This document shows positions 24,201 through 33,498 of a stretch of DNA of 64,000 nt, in pieces. The stretch covers positions 22,488,001 to 22,552,000 of the forward strand of contig WPIO01000001.1 in NCBI GenBank assembly GCA_009760855.2, read 5' to 3'. A program made the position numbers and the translations under genes. The notes beneath the pieces are model-generated. The model worked only from the letters and a program-made list of their open reading frames with translations. It was not told where the DNA came from and searched no databases. Numbering within the stretch: position 1 is the first letter of the stretch; every line of letters begins with the position of its first letter. The stretch comes from Cristatella mucedo. Lineage: Eukaryota > Bryozoa > Phylactolaemata > Cristatellidae.

Positions 24201-26155
24201 TCAGAGCTTTCGGAACATCTTAATTGGGAGTACATTAGGAGAACTGCTAAGCAGACTGCTTTGTGTTAGGAAATTTCCAATGCAATTGCAAAATTACTTG
24301 CTTCATATATGAATTATTTAGCTGTGTTGCTACGGCATACTTTTCGCAGTCCTGTTTGTGAAGCAAAGATCTGTCGTCCATAGTATTTGGTTTTGGCCAG
24401 TTGCTTGAACACCAAGCAAACAATTTCTCTGTTGCTGTAGTGATCAGCTTGTATAAGGTAAAGGCTAGCTGATTTTACAGCCTCGTTTATATGGAATCAG
24501 AAGAGCGTTAACGGCCATCGCCACCTCAGTGGGTAAAAAAGGATTGCCTATTGTAGGACTAAAACCACGACCTTGGTCGTGAAGTGAGAGCATCTTGCCC
24601 CCTGTGCCAAGGCTCCTTACTTCCCTGTGTGTGACCGACGTGATATACCTCGGGCTTGTAGTTCTACTCATGCATCCCGTGACACTATACTACCTTTGTG
24701 GCAGAGCTATCAGTAAGGTGAGATAAGTTCTTTTACTGTATTCATTTTCTTGTTCCCTTCGTATCACTGATAGAGTGCTCTATACCTGCAAGAGTTTCAT
24801 TTTCCCAGCTCGAGAGCATTAGGATTGGAGGTCGTGAGAGGCAAATGAAAAAGAGATGTTTCGTGTCGATTTCACGTAGGTTCTTGATCTGCTGTTCTTT
24901 TTGCAAAACGGTGACTGCTGTATCGGCCTGCTGTCGGTCTACTTTGACCGTTATGCTAGCCTAAGCTCTTTCTTCCACCGAACTTCCGGTCGCAGCTGCC
25001 AGATGATAGAACTGTCCAGGAGGGGTTCCAAGAATAGCTGCAATACACTTCGATATAGCTGCCATTGCCACTATAATCGTAAGAAAACGGCAGTTTTGAT
25101 GCCAAATTATACAGAATTGTGTTGTGGGTTTACCCACCAAGTTTCATGCAATTGCGCTTGCCTGTTCTAATGCTATGGCTTATAATGGCATGGGCCACTC
25201 ACCCATTTTATACATACGAACGGCGATGCAGCTGCCATTTCCAAAAAATGCTTTGCATAACTGCGGTTTTAGTTCCAAATTATATAGAACAGTATGCCAA
25301 GTTTACCAACAAAATATCGTGCGATTGTGGATGGGCGTTTTCATGCTACGACCTTCTATGGCCCAGGCCAGCCAGCCTTGCTACATTGTCAAACTACTGT
25401 GCAACTGCCATTTCCACAATCAACTTTGAGTGAATTTGCTTTTGATACCACGTGACAGGTGACAGAAAACAGTGTTCTTGGCTACCCATAGATTTCTTTA
25501 AGCTATAATTTTGTTTAGTCGTCGTCGAGCACTCAGTCGACGTTGTGTCAGTGCAACCTTACCGCTAGTATACCTGAACTTTAGCTGTTTGCGGTGCGGC
25601 TTCCTTAACTGCCTGTGCACTCGGTTCTGTGAGGGATTCTCAATAGCAGTCATATTATATCAATCGATCGCTGCTGCTGAGCACTCTACAGGCAGAGCAT
25701 GCTCAGCCAGGTGGCCGAGCGCGACTGTTCCAGCATGTGCAGTCGCACTAAGACAGTTTAATCATATTATCTCGTTCGATTGGAAATTTGGAAAACTGGT
25801 GCCTTCAGATGTGTTTCAGTTGCATTGGACTGTTGTCTGCATAGTCCCACATTTTCTCTCGAAATTGTGCTCAACTTTTGAGGGTGTGGATTTTGCTCTC
25901 ATGCGTCAGCGAGCTGAGTCCTCTTTCTCCCTTTAATTTAACAAAGTATTCCACTTTTGCAATATTGATATGAACGATGCCTATAGTAGCCGAGGCTGGT
26001 TTGTGATGGTTTTTTAATTTTAAATCCAGTGAGATTTCATGCATACAACTCGAGCTATTGCCTTTTGCAGGTCCGTTTGTGCAGCGACTACTGCATTGTC
26101 AGGAATTGACTACGCGACCTCAGTCGGTTCTTTCAAGATATTGACAAAGCGCTGA
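11654..26155 (+). CDS. CRLS1: Cardiolipin synthase, complete 7-exon gene (CDS span)
   Basis: Cardiolipin synthase of the inner mitochondrial membrane joins CDP-diacylglycerol to phosphatidylglycerol, releasing CMP. Coding exons: 11654-11944, 15641-15778, 15988-16117, 17925-18010, 22988-23056, 23270-23361, 26071-26155. Together they give 891 nt and 296 residues; human CRLS1 has about 301. Every junction is GT-AG and phases agree. Residues 1-97 form an Arg/Cys/Trp-rich, acid-poor presequence starting [13 protein letters not shown]. The CDP-alcohol phosphotransferase signature lies at residues 142-168: D142, D145-G146, A149-R150, G160, D164 and D168 are all present. Hydrophobic segments follow (for example [19 protein letters not shown]). 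I assembled the model by eye from splice signals and family similarity. The start is chosen because a single exon from ATG 11654 ends in phase at a perfect GTAAGT donor. The gene is divergent from GNPNAT1. Introns 1, 3, 4 and 6 are swollen with repeats. Confidence 0.93.
12090..12330 (+). mobile_element. LINE-B 3' end fragment in CRLS1 intron 1
   Basis: Plus-strand counterpart of the 7609-7875 and 28021-28270 sequences, ending in the same GTTACAGACGGAGATACA block. Diverged and 5'-truncated. Confidence 0.72.
12331..14890. other. CRLS1 intron 1, no gene recognised
   Basis: AT-leaning intronic DNA with no conserved exon or clear repeat. Pyrimidine-rich from 14690, grading into the (CT)n tract. 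Confidence 0.4.
14891..14953. repeat. (CT)n microsatellite in CRLS1 intron 1
   Basis: About 63 bp of uninterrupted CT. It explains the Ser-Leu repeat ORFs across it. Confidence 0.97.
15312..15480 (-). mobile_element. Degenerate SINE1-like copy
   Basis: Minus-strand order matches SINE1: tRNA-like head with box-B remnant GGTTCTAGTCC, a GGCAGTCC-type spacer, then a GATGGCTGCTACAG body and a GGCTGCTAAATCAGCT tail. Lies 160 bp upstream of CRLS1 exon 2. Confidence 0.6.
15641..15778 (+). CDS. CRLS1: CRLS1 exon 2
   Basis: Acceptor TTGCTTACAG, donor GTG|GTAGGT, 46 codons, phase 0 at both ends. It encodes [10 protein letters not shown], the conserved entry to the catalytic core (human ENPWTIPNML), then the first membrane segment. 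It ends TDV, giving the first Asp of the CDP-alcohol phosphotransferase motif. Confidence 0.95.
15800..15898. repeat. (TG)n tract filling CRLS1 intron 2
   Basis: An interrupted TG repeat begins about 20 bp after the exon 2 donor and occupies nearly half of the 209-bp intron. Confidence 0.95.
15988..16117 (+). CDS. CRLS1: CRLS1 exon 3 (catalytic motif)
   Basis: Acceptor CCGTTACAG, donor ATACCAG|GTTGGT, phase 0 in and 1 out. It encodes MDGYIAR then [10 protein letters not shown], the core of the D-x2-DG-x2-AR-x9-G-x3-D-x3-D active site that binds Mg2+ and the CDP-lipid. The 209-bp intron before it is largely a (TG)n tract. Confidence 0.96.
17405..17515. repeat. (TG)n microsatellite in CRLS1 intron 3
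   Basis: About 70 bp of pure TG with imperfect flanks. Confidence 0.96.
17571..17720 (+). mobile_element. SINE1-like copy in CRLS1 intron 3
   Basis: Plus-strand tRNA-like head (GGGCTATGATTGCCCAGGAG, B box GGGTTCGAATCC at 17623-17634), then GGGCGATCCTTTATTGCCA and the tail block AAGCTGTTAAATCACCTAAT. Same order as the 43.4 and 61.3 kb copies. Confidence 0.75.
17925..18010 (+). CDS. CRLS1: CRLS1 exon 4
   Basis: Acceptor TTGTTTCAG, donor CCACCG|GTAAGG. Completes the split Val codon and encodes [10 protein letters not shown] followed by a hydrophobic helix and RYLSLPPP, matching human PLTYMIISRD and RYRTLPTP. Confidence 0.95.
18049..18218. repeat. Long (TG)n tract after the CRLS1 exon 4 donor
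   Basis: About 160 bp of TG, starting 40 bp downstream of the exon 4 donor. The Cys-Val and His-Thr ORFs here are artefacts of it. Confidence 0.97.
19122..19168. repeat. (CTGTA)n pentanucleotide repeat
   Basis: Seven or so CTGTA units with small interruptions, in CRLS1 intron 4. Confidence 0.9.
19453..19626. repeat. Tandem duplication of 87 bp
   Basis: Two adjacent copies (19453-19539 and 19540-19626) each begin GCACATCACATAGGCT and end in AAGCATATGCTCACAC; about 90% identical. In CRLS1 intron 4. The small ORF spanning it simply repeats the same peptide. Confidence 0.92.
19800..20190 (-). mobile_element. LINE-A C-terminal fragment
   Basis: Minus-strand reverse-transcriptase tail region, diverged. 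The text GGGACCTAGAAAGTGAG ... CAGCCAGTGCA ... GGAAGCGGTGTAATG parallels the better-preserved copy at 35590-35700. In CRLS1 intron 4. Confidence 0.65.
20560..22945 (+). mobile_element. LINE-A copy 2, heavily decayed, in CRLS1 intron 4
   Basis: Follows LINE-A copy 1 in order on the plus strand. A remnant of the VPSKQSFESIV endonuclease segment lies near 20600. The middle region is AYGLPQ-like near 20740. Motif B remains as [13 protein letters not shown] near 21865-21905, and a ruined YADD box as YVCADC near 21965. C-terminal pieces lie at 22230-22720. The 3' hairpin tail and ATT-rich end are at 22845-22945. A second LINE tail in opposite orientation is nested at about 21455-21600. Confidence 0.75.
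22988..23056 (+). CDS. CRLS1: CRLS1 exon 5
   Basis: Acceptor TTCTTGCAG, donor GGAAAG|GTAAGG, 23 codons in phase 0. The peptide [20 protein letters not shown] aligns with human [20 protein letters not shown], including the invariant AT and P positions. Confidence 0.95.
23270..23361 (+). CDS. CRLS1: CRLS1 exon 6
   Basis: Acceptor CTTTTGTAG, donor TTTG|GTAAGT. Encodes [20 protein letters not shown], matching the conserved NTAVQL-AA-LAAPV segment of cardiolipin synthases. Ends two bases into a Trp codon (phase 2). Confidence 0.95.
24128..24170 (-). mobile_element. LINE-A 3' terminus fragment (AAT repeat plus tail)
   Basis: TAATAATAATAATATTGCACTTGATAAAG is the extreme 3' end of LINE-A on the minus strand; the rest of the element is absent or unrecognisable. 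Confidence 0.5.
24460..24620 (-). mobile_element. SINE1 copy in CRLS1 intron 6
   Basis: Minus strand: tRNA-like head (GGCACAGGGGGCAAGATGC), TCACGACCAAGGTCGTGG, a decayed B box, then GCGATGGCCGTTAACGC and a GGCTGTAAAATCAGCTAGCC tail. About 80% like the 43.4 kb copy by eye. Confidence 0.7.
25057..25425. repeat. Imperfect tandem duplication, about 172-bp unit
   Basis: The anchor AGCTGCCATT(G/T)CCA recurs at 25057, 25229 and (as GCAACTGCCATTTCCAC) 25401. Within each unit CAGTTTTGATGCCAAATTAT / CGGTTTTAGTTCCAAATTAT and the following CCAAGTTT-like block recur. About 70-75% identity by eye. In CRLS1 intron 6. Confidence 0.75.
26071..26155 (+). CDS. CRLS1: CRLS1 exon 7 (C-terminus and stop)
   Basis: Acceptor CCTTTTGCAG. 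The first G completes the Trp codon of exon 6. The next 27 codons then reach TGA at 26153-26155. Human CRLS1 also has exactly 27 residues after this Trp, and the TTA-S positions coincide ([14 protein letters not shown] against CFTAFTTAASAYSY). The C-terminus is Lys/Arg-ended, as in human (KD). This placement fits in both phase and length, which other candidate terminal exons in the intron do not. Confidence 0.85.
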
Positions 26156-26900
26156 TCCAATGCACAAGATAATCTGGTCTTGACTTTCCCACGCTTTGCG
26201 AGGCTTGCTGGGATTATGTGATGACGTTGAGTTTTGTATTGTTGGTTGCTGCCCATGTAATGCTTGTGCGCTTGAAGCTCATGAGTATTTGTCGCCGTCT
26301 TGCTGGCACTAGTGCTACTGATGAACTATTGTGACAAAGTGGTAAAGAGCTTTGACTTAATCGTCTGATTCTGCTGCTGGCTACGAATGGGTCAAATGAT
26401 AGCTCAACTCAGATGTGGCTTGACTGCATACAGTGTGGCAAGAGAATAGCGCACGGAAATTGTGCACATTATAAGGTTGCCTGAACCCACGGGGGGGGGC
26501 ATTCAACTCGTTGCTTTTTAGCTAGCAGATGGACGGAAGACTAGTGAAGTGGGAATTACAGTCAGTGTACAAACTGTCAATCCGTAGTTGGCATCTAACC
26601 AATATGATTTAATCCGGTTCTTGGCATGCAGGAATGGTTATCAAGACAGAGTACACGCACACGCATCAGTATAGATAAATACACTGAATGTGTATGTGTG
26701 TGCACGCGCGTTCGTGTGCGTGTGCTTGCCAGTAGGTGTGCATACCTATAAGAGTGGAAACGTAATTGCACACGAGCAAGCGCGTCCTTGTGCCTTCATG
26801 CTCGTGAACACTTTGTACTTTGCTCGCAGTGCATAGCCCATATTGCGAGTAGAGACATCAGAGGTGTGGTTATTATTAATGTAGGTGCTGTGACATTTTT
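26156..26900. other. CRLS1 3' flank / UTR, no further gene seen
   Basis: No clear AATAAA was found close to the stop, so the polyadenylation site is unassigned. Contains a mixed (TG/CG) stretch near 26690-26730. Confidence 0.35.
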
Positions 26901-27036
26901 TTGATCGAGTGGTTAAGGTGCTCGCCCCGACCGAGGTCTGGCTGAGGTCGTGGGCTCGAGCCCCGAGGCAAATGTGAAACGTCTGAATGAGATTAAATTA
27001 TCTTCGAGCGCTATACAAATAAATTATATTTCTATT
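26901..27036 (+). mobile_element. SINE2 copy (tRNA head fused to LINE-A tail)
   Basis: Short, about 135 bp. Head: A box GTGGTTAAGGTGC and B box GGGCTCGAGCCCC. It passes directly into the LINE-type 3' hairpin (TGTGAAACGTCTGAATGAGAT ... CGAGCGCTATACAAATAAA). Near-identical in layout to 32172-32328 and, inverted, 29776-29912. Confidence 0.9.
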
Positions 27037-27194
27037 AAATGCTAGCGCTCGTTCTCATCTGTGCAAGCCACGATCACCTAGGAAATATAAGTGGCTGCGC
27101 GACTAGGATAAGCACTGTCAAAAGCTCAAGTTCTCTCTCCCCTAGTCTTTAGTTTGTGAAGTCGACCTTAGTCGGGTTTTTGTAATAGCCTTTG

Positions 27195-27700
27195 CCGGGC
27201 CAGCGATCACACTTCCACTTAGGTAATTGCAACTAAGCTTGTCTGTTGTAAGCATTGCAATTGCTACATCGCACCTATTTCTCACCGACCTGTACTGGCT
27301 CCCGATCAAGCAGCTAATCGACTTCAAGGTTTAGTCACTCACATGTAGGGTCCCTTCATTCTCTCGATTGGGCCTACCTATCAGTTCTTCTACCTTGTCA
27401 GGCTAGCCATCGTAACTTGCACTCTTATGATTCAAGTAGGTTGGCTGTGTCCCTAACCCAACCTCAAATTCTTTGGAGACCGTACTTTCAGTTAATTTGC
27501 TCCTAAAACCTGAAACTCACACCTGCCCAACTCACCACCTCACCTGATTTGAACCCCCCTGTACCTCACAGCATATGCTTGGTTCATGTGAATGCTTTTT
27601 GAATGAATGTGAATTCCTGGTGTGCTGAATGGTTGCTGACACTCTGCACATTACTACTAATCAATCGACATGCTTCCTTTAGGACATACCCGAAGTGCTC
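27195..27700 (+). mobile_element. LINE-A C-terminal fragment
   Basis: Plus-strand segment encoding a decayed HLFLTDLYWLPIKQLIDFK block, followed by the FGDRTFS-like and KPETHTCPT segments. Loses its tail where it meets an inverted LINE-A at 27725. Confidence 0.7.
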
Positions 27701-27724
27701 AGGAAAACATTTGGTTCTCCCGGG

Positions 27725-28015
27725 GTAATAATGATAATAATAATGCACATGATAAAGCGCCCCAGAGAACTCAATATCTTTGTAGGCGCTTTACATTTGC
27801 TGCAAAGGGAAACGCGATTGAATGATGAGTAATATCATGCCTGATAAACAACATGAATAACATTGCTAGGAGTCTTGTGCACAGTGTCAGCATGCAAATG
27901 TGGTTATTATAATTATAAGAATTTACTTTTAAGTTTAGATTACACTGGTTCAATTGATCTGATTGTAGGGCCAATAGTGTTACCTCATGCAGTTGGACTG
28001 CGATCTCCACGCTAC
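27725..28015 (-). mobile_element. LINE-A 3' tail fragment
   Basis: Minus strand: AAT repeat, AATGCACATGATAAAGCGCC, hairpin, GCTTTACATTTGCTGCAAAG, then noncoding 3' UTR. Tail-to-tail with the preceding copy. Confidence 0.8.
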
Positions 28016-28019
28016 TGTA

Positions 28020-28960
28020 GCTAATGTAATGTAATGTATCTCCGTCTGTAACTCCACAAAGTCATAAGGACCATGTGGGTGTTTTGTATAGTGCGCTCAC
28101 AGCCTAAGCGGCTTTCGGTACGCATTCGGTAGCCAACAGACTTCGTCTCACGCAACAAAGAGAAAGTGGGAAGCATCACAGAGTCAGGAGAGCAGTTGAG
28201 GTAGTGAGTAGCATGGAAGTAGCACCTCAGGACCACTGAAAAGGATGAACCATAGTCGGCAGTAGTAGAGTTGCTGTCGTTGCGTAAGAATCGAGTTCCA
28301 CAGCCTAAGACCTGCAGAGCTAAAGCTTCTGTCGCCAACGGTCTTTAAGCAGATGAATGGGACAACTAATTTATTGTCCACACGGGACCTGAGGGTGCGA
28401 ACAGGCTGATACTGATGCAGCAGTTCAGCTAGGTACGAAGGTGCCAAGCCGTTTCGGGCCTTGTGGGTCAGCGAAAGAACCTTGCTCTGAATCCGTTGGT
28501 CAACCGGCATCCATCTTAGCACTTTTAGCAAAGGAGACACGTGCTCAAACTTCTGGAACTTTAAGACTAGCCTTGCAGCAATATTCATAGTCAGCTGCAG
28601 TGGCCTAATCGCTTTTTTGATAGCCCAGCCAATAGGGAATTGCAACAATCAAGCCGAGACAGAACTAAGGAGCTAGTTAAATTTTTTGAAAGCCACTGTG
28701 GAAGATAGCTCCTAATCTTGGATAGGGATCGGACGTGATGGCTAGCTATAGAAGCAGTCTTCTGAATGAAGCTTTTAAAATCGAGGCAGTTGTCGAAAAC
28801 GACACCTACATTTCGAGCACGTGGTGATGGTCGCAGCTAGCCTACTACGCTGCCTGACTTACCACCGTGTACAAGGTTGCCTAGCATGATCGTTAGGCAG
28901 AAAGGCAGCTCGGGCTTCCAGTTCGTAGTACTATCCTTCTGCCCTAAATAATTTTGCTGT
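28020..28960 (-). mobile_element. LINE-B fragment, reverse-transcriptase C-terminus plus 3' UTR
   Basis: The ORF at 28184-28648 reads VSPLLKVLRWMPVDQRIQSK ... KARNGLAPSYLAELL ... TVGDRSFSSAGLRLWNS. This is the conserved C-terminal domain of CR1/L2-type LINEs, but clearly a different subfamily from LINE-A. Upstream in another frame is NVGVVFDNCLDFKSFIQKTA (28740-28820). The 3' UTR ends in a short TTACA repeat near 28025. Confidence 0.85.
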
Positions 28961-29775
28961 TATACGAAATTAGCGTTATACGAAACATCCAAAAATTTGA
29001 AACCTTGCATATGATAAGTAGCTAAACGATGGCACTCAAGACTCTGGGTCTGGTAAATGCAATTTTTTACAAAACCCTTATCTTAGTATTAGTCGGTCCA
29101 GCCTCCCTCTCCTAAATTACCTTTCACATTATGTTAATAATCATGACCATTCATTTGTGTGTATACGTCGTTATATAGTAAAATACTAGAAACATGATTG
29201 CCACTTAAGTAAGGCTTCATTACGGCTGCCACTGTATTTGATAGATACCGATCACCTATGTCATTGTATTAAATAGTGGAACTCAAATATATATTAAGAA
29301 GCAAAACTAAATGGCTGTTTGCGCTTTTATTGGGCTTGAGTTTTAACGTTGACATCTTCTTTATTGATCGCTGACGTGTAATAATTGCTCAAAGCCACCA
29401 TCCTGGCCGTGGGATCTGCTGCAGATGGCCTATATACCAGATGGTACAGTTTGCCTAATAAAGCAAACCGACTAGTGTGAGAGTGCTCCCTCTCTTGTCT
29501 CAGCAAATGTTGATTTCTGAGGAGTCTTCAGTAGCATGCATCGCTTACAGCCTGCTTGCGTCTTTTGTAAGTTACTTCCTGCCCTGTCTATCAGCTCACC
29601 AGATCTTTGTCATGTTCACCTCTGCATTGTTAATGCATGAGTAATCTCCTTTCAGCCATTTAGATAAAGATGCAGCGAAAGCGATCTAGATGCGAACCGT
29701 GGGCCTGGACTTGGCAATGGGTAATGTCGAAAGTAATCGTTTCGTGCCAGTTTGGTGATGAATTGTTAGATTGTT
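28961..29775. other. AT-rich DNA, nothing recognised
   Basis: No conserved ORF or repeat assigned. Confidence 0.4.
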
Positions 29776-29912
29776 ATATATAAATCATTTGTTTAGCGCC
29801 CTAAGAGAACTTAATATCTATTCAGGCGCTTCACATATGCCTCGGGGCTTGAGCCCATGACCTCAGCCAGACCTTGGTCGGGGCGAGCACCTTAACTGAT
29901 GGACCGAACCAG
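29776..29912 (-). mobile_element. SINE2 copy
   Basis: Inverted relative to 26901-27036. The LINE-type hairpin (TTTAGCGCCCTAAGAGAACT ... CAGGCGCTTCACATATGCC) comes first, then GGGGCTTGAGCCC and the tRNA head GGGGCGAGCACCTTAACTGA. Confidence 0.9.
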
Positions 29913-30359
29913 ATTGTTGAGAGTGAATTCATAATAAAGATCTAGGCCTTCAGTAATATCTACACTAACCTGGCCCCGTGGTGCTCGCCTTAGGGTTTCG
30001 TGCTATCGCTTACAGTATGTGCCTGCATTCAGCAAGCTGCCTCTAGAGGGTGTCTAGAGTAGAGAATTGTTTGTAGGTAATGAGTAGAGCCTGAGCCCTT
30101 GTCAGCAATGCCATCACCCCGTGGGGCTGAATTTTTTGCAACACCCCTTGTTTAGACGCTGCGGGACGGACTAGTTAATAGCACTTGTAAGAGCCAGACG
30201 TTTGTATTGCACCCCGAAATAACTATTTCTCTCTAGGTAGTTCAAATGAGCTAATGAGGACACATGTCGATGGTTTGGTGATAACGGGCGCAGTGTCGGG
30301 CACCCGTGAACATACAAAGGACAATTCACACGGACAGAGCAAGTGCCGAGAAAAGTAGC

Positions 30360-30760
30360 TAGGTGTTTTGCCTTTTTTTATAGGTCGAATCATAGCTTGT
30401 CGTGACGTCAGTTGGGAGTGAGTTCCAGGCTTTAGGAACGTACGAATCAGAACGCACAATTACCAAAGGATATTAGGATGGTTAATAGCACAGCTAACAA
30501 CCTTGAATCGGAAGCCTACTTTGCAAGTATTTAGGGTAGTTATACAAGAGCAGGAGGATGAACGGACCTAAAAGTGAGTGGCAGGACCTTGAATTCTTCC
30601 GGCTGCTAGGGAAGCCAGTGCAGGTTAGCGAGAAGTGGTGTAGTGTAGCAATTCAAGCAGGAGACAGAAAAATCAAACCGAATGTGTACAAGTCCTTAAG
30701 AGCTATGCCTAGTTGTTTGCTGTCTGATTCTAGTGATATGAGTGTGATCAAACAAGAGTA
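30360..30760 (-). mobile_element. LINE-A C-terminal fragment
   Basis: Minus-strand match to 35390-35730: GACGTCAGTTGGGAGTGAGT ... TTTAGGAACGTACGAA (an FVRSYVPKAWNSLP-like peptide), then GGCAGGACCTTGAA and CCAGTGCAGGTTAGCGAGA. No tail found. Confidence 0.72.
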
Positions 30761-30849
30761 CACTTCTATTGCAGGGTTGCTGCCTAATAGATTTTAGTGT
30801 TTGCACGCTTCGTCACGGTTTCGTGAGCTATCTTTTCAACAGGCTAGTA

Positions 30850-31330
30850 CTAATAGAGATAAGCTATTCTCTAGCTGTGACTGCGGACAAGTTAGTCCAT
30901 GCATTTGTCACCTCCTGTCTCGACTTTTGTAATTCAAAGTTTGCAAGTCTAACGGCCTGTGCAAAAATGCACTTTGATTTAGCACGAAACTCAGCAGCCA
31001 GGCTTATTTTCGTAAGCATCATCACAGTAACTACATTACACCACCACCGACATGTACTGGCTCCTAATTAATAAAGTAGCATATCGACTTCATGCTTTTG
31101 TTACTGGCTTTTCTGTCTTTCTATTTTCGCGCTCCAGCCTACCTATCAAAGCTACTGTGCAACCGGGCTAAGCATTGTACCGCTAGCTCTTTTGGCTCAA
31201 ATCGTTTAGCTATGTCTCAATACAGCCTCACTTCCTTTGGAGACGGTGCTTTTATTTCGACCGCTCCCAAAGTCCGGAACTCATTCCTTGCTGACGTTGC
31301 GATATCCTGTGACTTGACAATTTAAAAATC
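30850..31330 (+). mobile_element. LINE-A C-terminal fragment
   Basis: Plus strand: [18 protein letters not shown], then a decayed LHRHVLAPN block and, from 31092, FRAPAYLSKLLCNRAKHCT and SFGDGAFISTAPKVRNS. It follows the inverted fragment at 30360-30760 head to head. Confidence 0.8.
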
Positions 31331-31904
31331 ACATGTCTAATCTGTTTCTCTAACTGCTCTCAGCTAGAATCTGGGCTCTTGCGGGTTATGTAAAGCAGAT
31401 GGACTGCAGAATAGACATCGCCAGGACTAAACCAAGAAGGCCAGATCCTGAGCCTGCCGGCTGCAGTCAATAAGGAGGAGCAAGTAGCAAATATACCTAA
31501 AGGTCATTCGGTAGGGTAGGGCCTGCTAGCCTTTGCCTATTCCTAAGAAGGGCATGAGGATTTCTTGCAGTTTTTGCTCTTTTTCTGCTAGTGCACTGGC
31601 TAGTAGGCAACGAAATGAGGGGCCAGCAGGTCCCGACCTCCTTGGATTTACTTCAACGGGAGTCGTTGCACTGACCTACTTCAATCTTTCCATTGTTAAC
31701 TGTCTTATTATTGGCTTCCCTTGAAAGATCAGGCAGGGTCTGCTCCTAGCTGGCGCTGCCTATCCCAGGGCACAGTATCAACAATACCTGGCTTGTTAGC
31801 AGAAAGTTTTTACGAAGTGTAGCCCTAAATGAAGCCTATTTAACTGGTGCCGATGTTTCTCTAGAAAAAATCTGGTTTCTGTTCATGCTCAAGCATAAGC
31901 AAAA
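31331..31904. other. Nothing recognised
   Basis: Low-information intergenic stretch between LINE fragments. Confidence 0.35.
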
Positions 31905-33300
31905 TAATAATAAATTTGCATAATAATCTCGGAGAACTTCCATCTCTTTCTAGGTTCTTTACATATCGTGTGAAAGTACCATTGCAAAGAGGTTGGTGGT
32001 GACATGCGCAGTTTCAAGCCATGTGATGTAATCTTGCCGATGTGATCGCCAAGCTCAATCTAGGCTTTCACTTCTATGCAGACGAAAATCAGTTGCACCT
32101 TTGTTTTTATCCTTCCTAGCCCTCAAGTACATCGAATTCTCTCAACTCCCTTGCTGCATGTATTGCTGACATGCCGAGCTGGTTTGATCTAGCGGTTAAG
32201 GTGCTCGCCCCGACCAAGGTCTGACTGAGGTCGTGGGCTCGAGCCCCGAGGCTTATGTGAAGCGCCTGAATAGAGATTAAGTTCTCTTTGGGCGCTATAT
32301 AAATGAATTATTTTATATTATATTATTTGCACAAGGATAGGAAGCAATTCTCAAATGGAATTACCATATATTTACCGGTCATCGGCAAATCAAGTATGAC
32401 TTAGATATTGGAAAGCTAAATTTTCAAAATCGGCTCTGCCAGCACATCTCCTCTTCATATGCACAAAATCTAGGTGTAATGTTTCAAAGTGATCTTTCAT
32501 TAGATGACCGCATCAGCTCCTCAGTCAAGTCTGCCTACTTTCAGCTACAGAATATTGCTAAAACTTTGGCTTGCTCCGACAGGGTTACTACATCCAAATT
32601 GGGCATGCATTCGTGACATCCCGTTTCGACTTCTGTAACTCACTGTTTGCTGGTCTACCGGTCTATGTTATCAGGCACACGTGTTGCATAACCGTCTGCA
32701 GTTCGGCTTGCTTCTTGTGAGCGTCTCAGTTTCCCCATCACACTTCTACTCCCTGAGCTGCACTGGCTTCCAGTCAAGTAGCAAATCGCCTTCAAGGTTC
32801 TCTCACTCACCTTTAGGTCCCTTCAATATCTGGTTCCAGCATACATTTCAGAACTACTCCCCACCAGGCTAGGTATCGTACCACCCGCCTTTTTTTTACT
32901 TAAATCTTTTGGCCGGTTTCTGGTGTTTTATACCTCGCACAAACCTCAAATCCTTCGGAGACTTTAGTGCCATTAGTTCGTATGCCCCAAAGCCTGGAAC
33001 TCAATCCCGACTGAAGTCACTACATCACCTGATTTGACGAAATTTATGACGAAATTTAAGACTCGGCTACTAATCAATGCATTTAGTGGGTCCTTGTGAT
33101 TTGTCCCGTTAGTGCTTATGCATGCTGCCACTAACAATAATTTACTTGTTGACATTACGCATCTCATCCCTAACCATGTTAGGCTTGTTGACATTGTGCA
33201 TGTTGCCAATAATCGGTTGATCAAGCTTTCTTTTACGGCATTTGTAAAGTGCCCAGAAAGAGATTAAGTTCTTTGAGGGTGCTTATTTTTGTATAAGCAT
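31905..33300 (+). mobile_element. LINE-A fragment with nested SINE2, preceded by an inverted tail scrap
   Basis: 31905-31980 is a decayed LINE-A tail on the minus strand. From about 32035 the plus strand runs from before the YADD region (CTATGCAGACGAAAATCAG, giving YADEN) through FQSDLSLDD, the VHAFVTS-like block, an ELHWLPVK-like block and a GDFSAISSYAPKPGTQS-like block. It ends at a 3' hairpin tail at 33240-33290. SINE2 at 32172-32328 interrupts it. Confidence 0.8.
32172..32328 (+). mobile_element. SINE2 copy nested in LINE-A
   Basis: tRNA head GCGGTTAAGGTGCTCGCCCC, B box GGGCTCGAGCCCC, then TATGTGAAGCGCCTGAATAG and GGGCGCTATATAAATGAA. The LINE text before it (GCATGTATTGCTGAC) resumes after it, so the SINE is the younger insertion. 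Confidence 0.92.
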
Positions 33301-33498
33301 ACCCGGGTGAGCACACACCGATTGGCTAATCGTTTTAAAAAGGACATCCTGCACGCGATCCTGCTTGGTCTTGGCTCCCGGTGCTAGCCAGCCACGCAGT
33401 GGATGAGTGCAAAAAAGTGTATCTCCTGAAAGCTGCTCTCAGGCAGCCATAAATCTTTTTTAATGTTTGTGAATGGTTATTTATTAATCCGAATGAGG

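Noticed and set aside
24640-24725. Another alternative CRLS1 terminus ([13 protein letters not shown])
   Set aside because: Resembles the YY-x2-GR end of human CRLS1, but no acceptor puts it in phase with exon 6, and it abuts a SINE.
26910-26990. tRNA gene at the SINE2 head
   Set aside because: Boxes A and B are present, but the sequence continues directly into a LINE tail and recurs at several loci: a SINE, not a tRNA.
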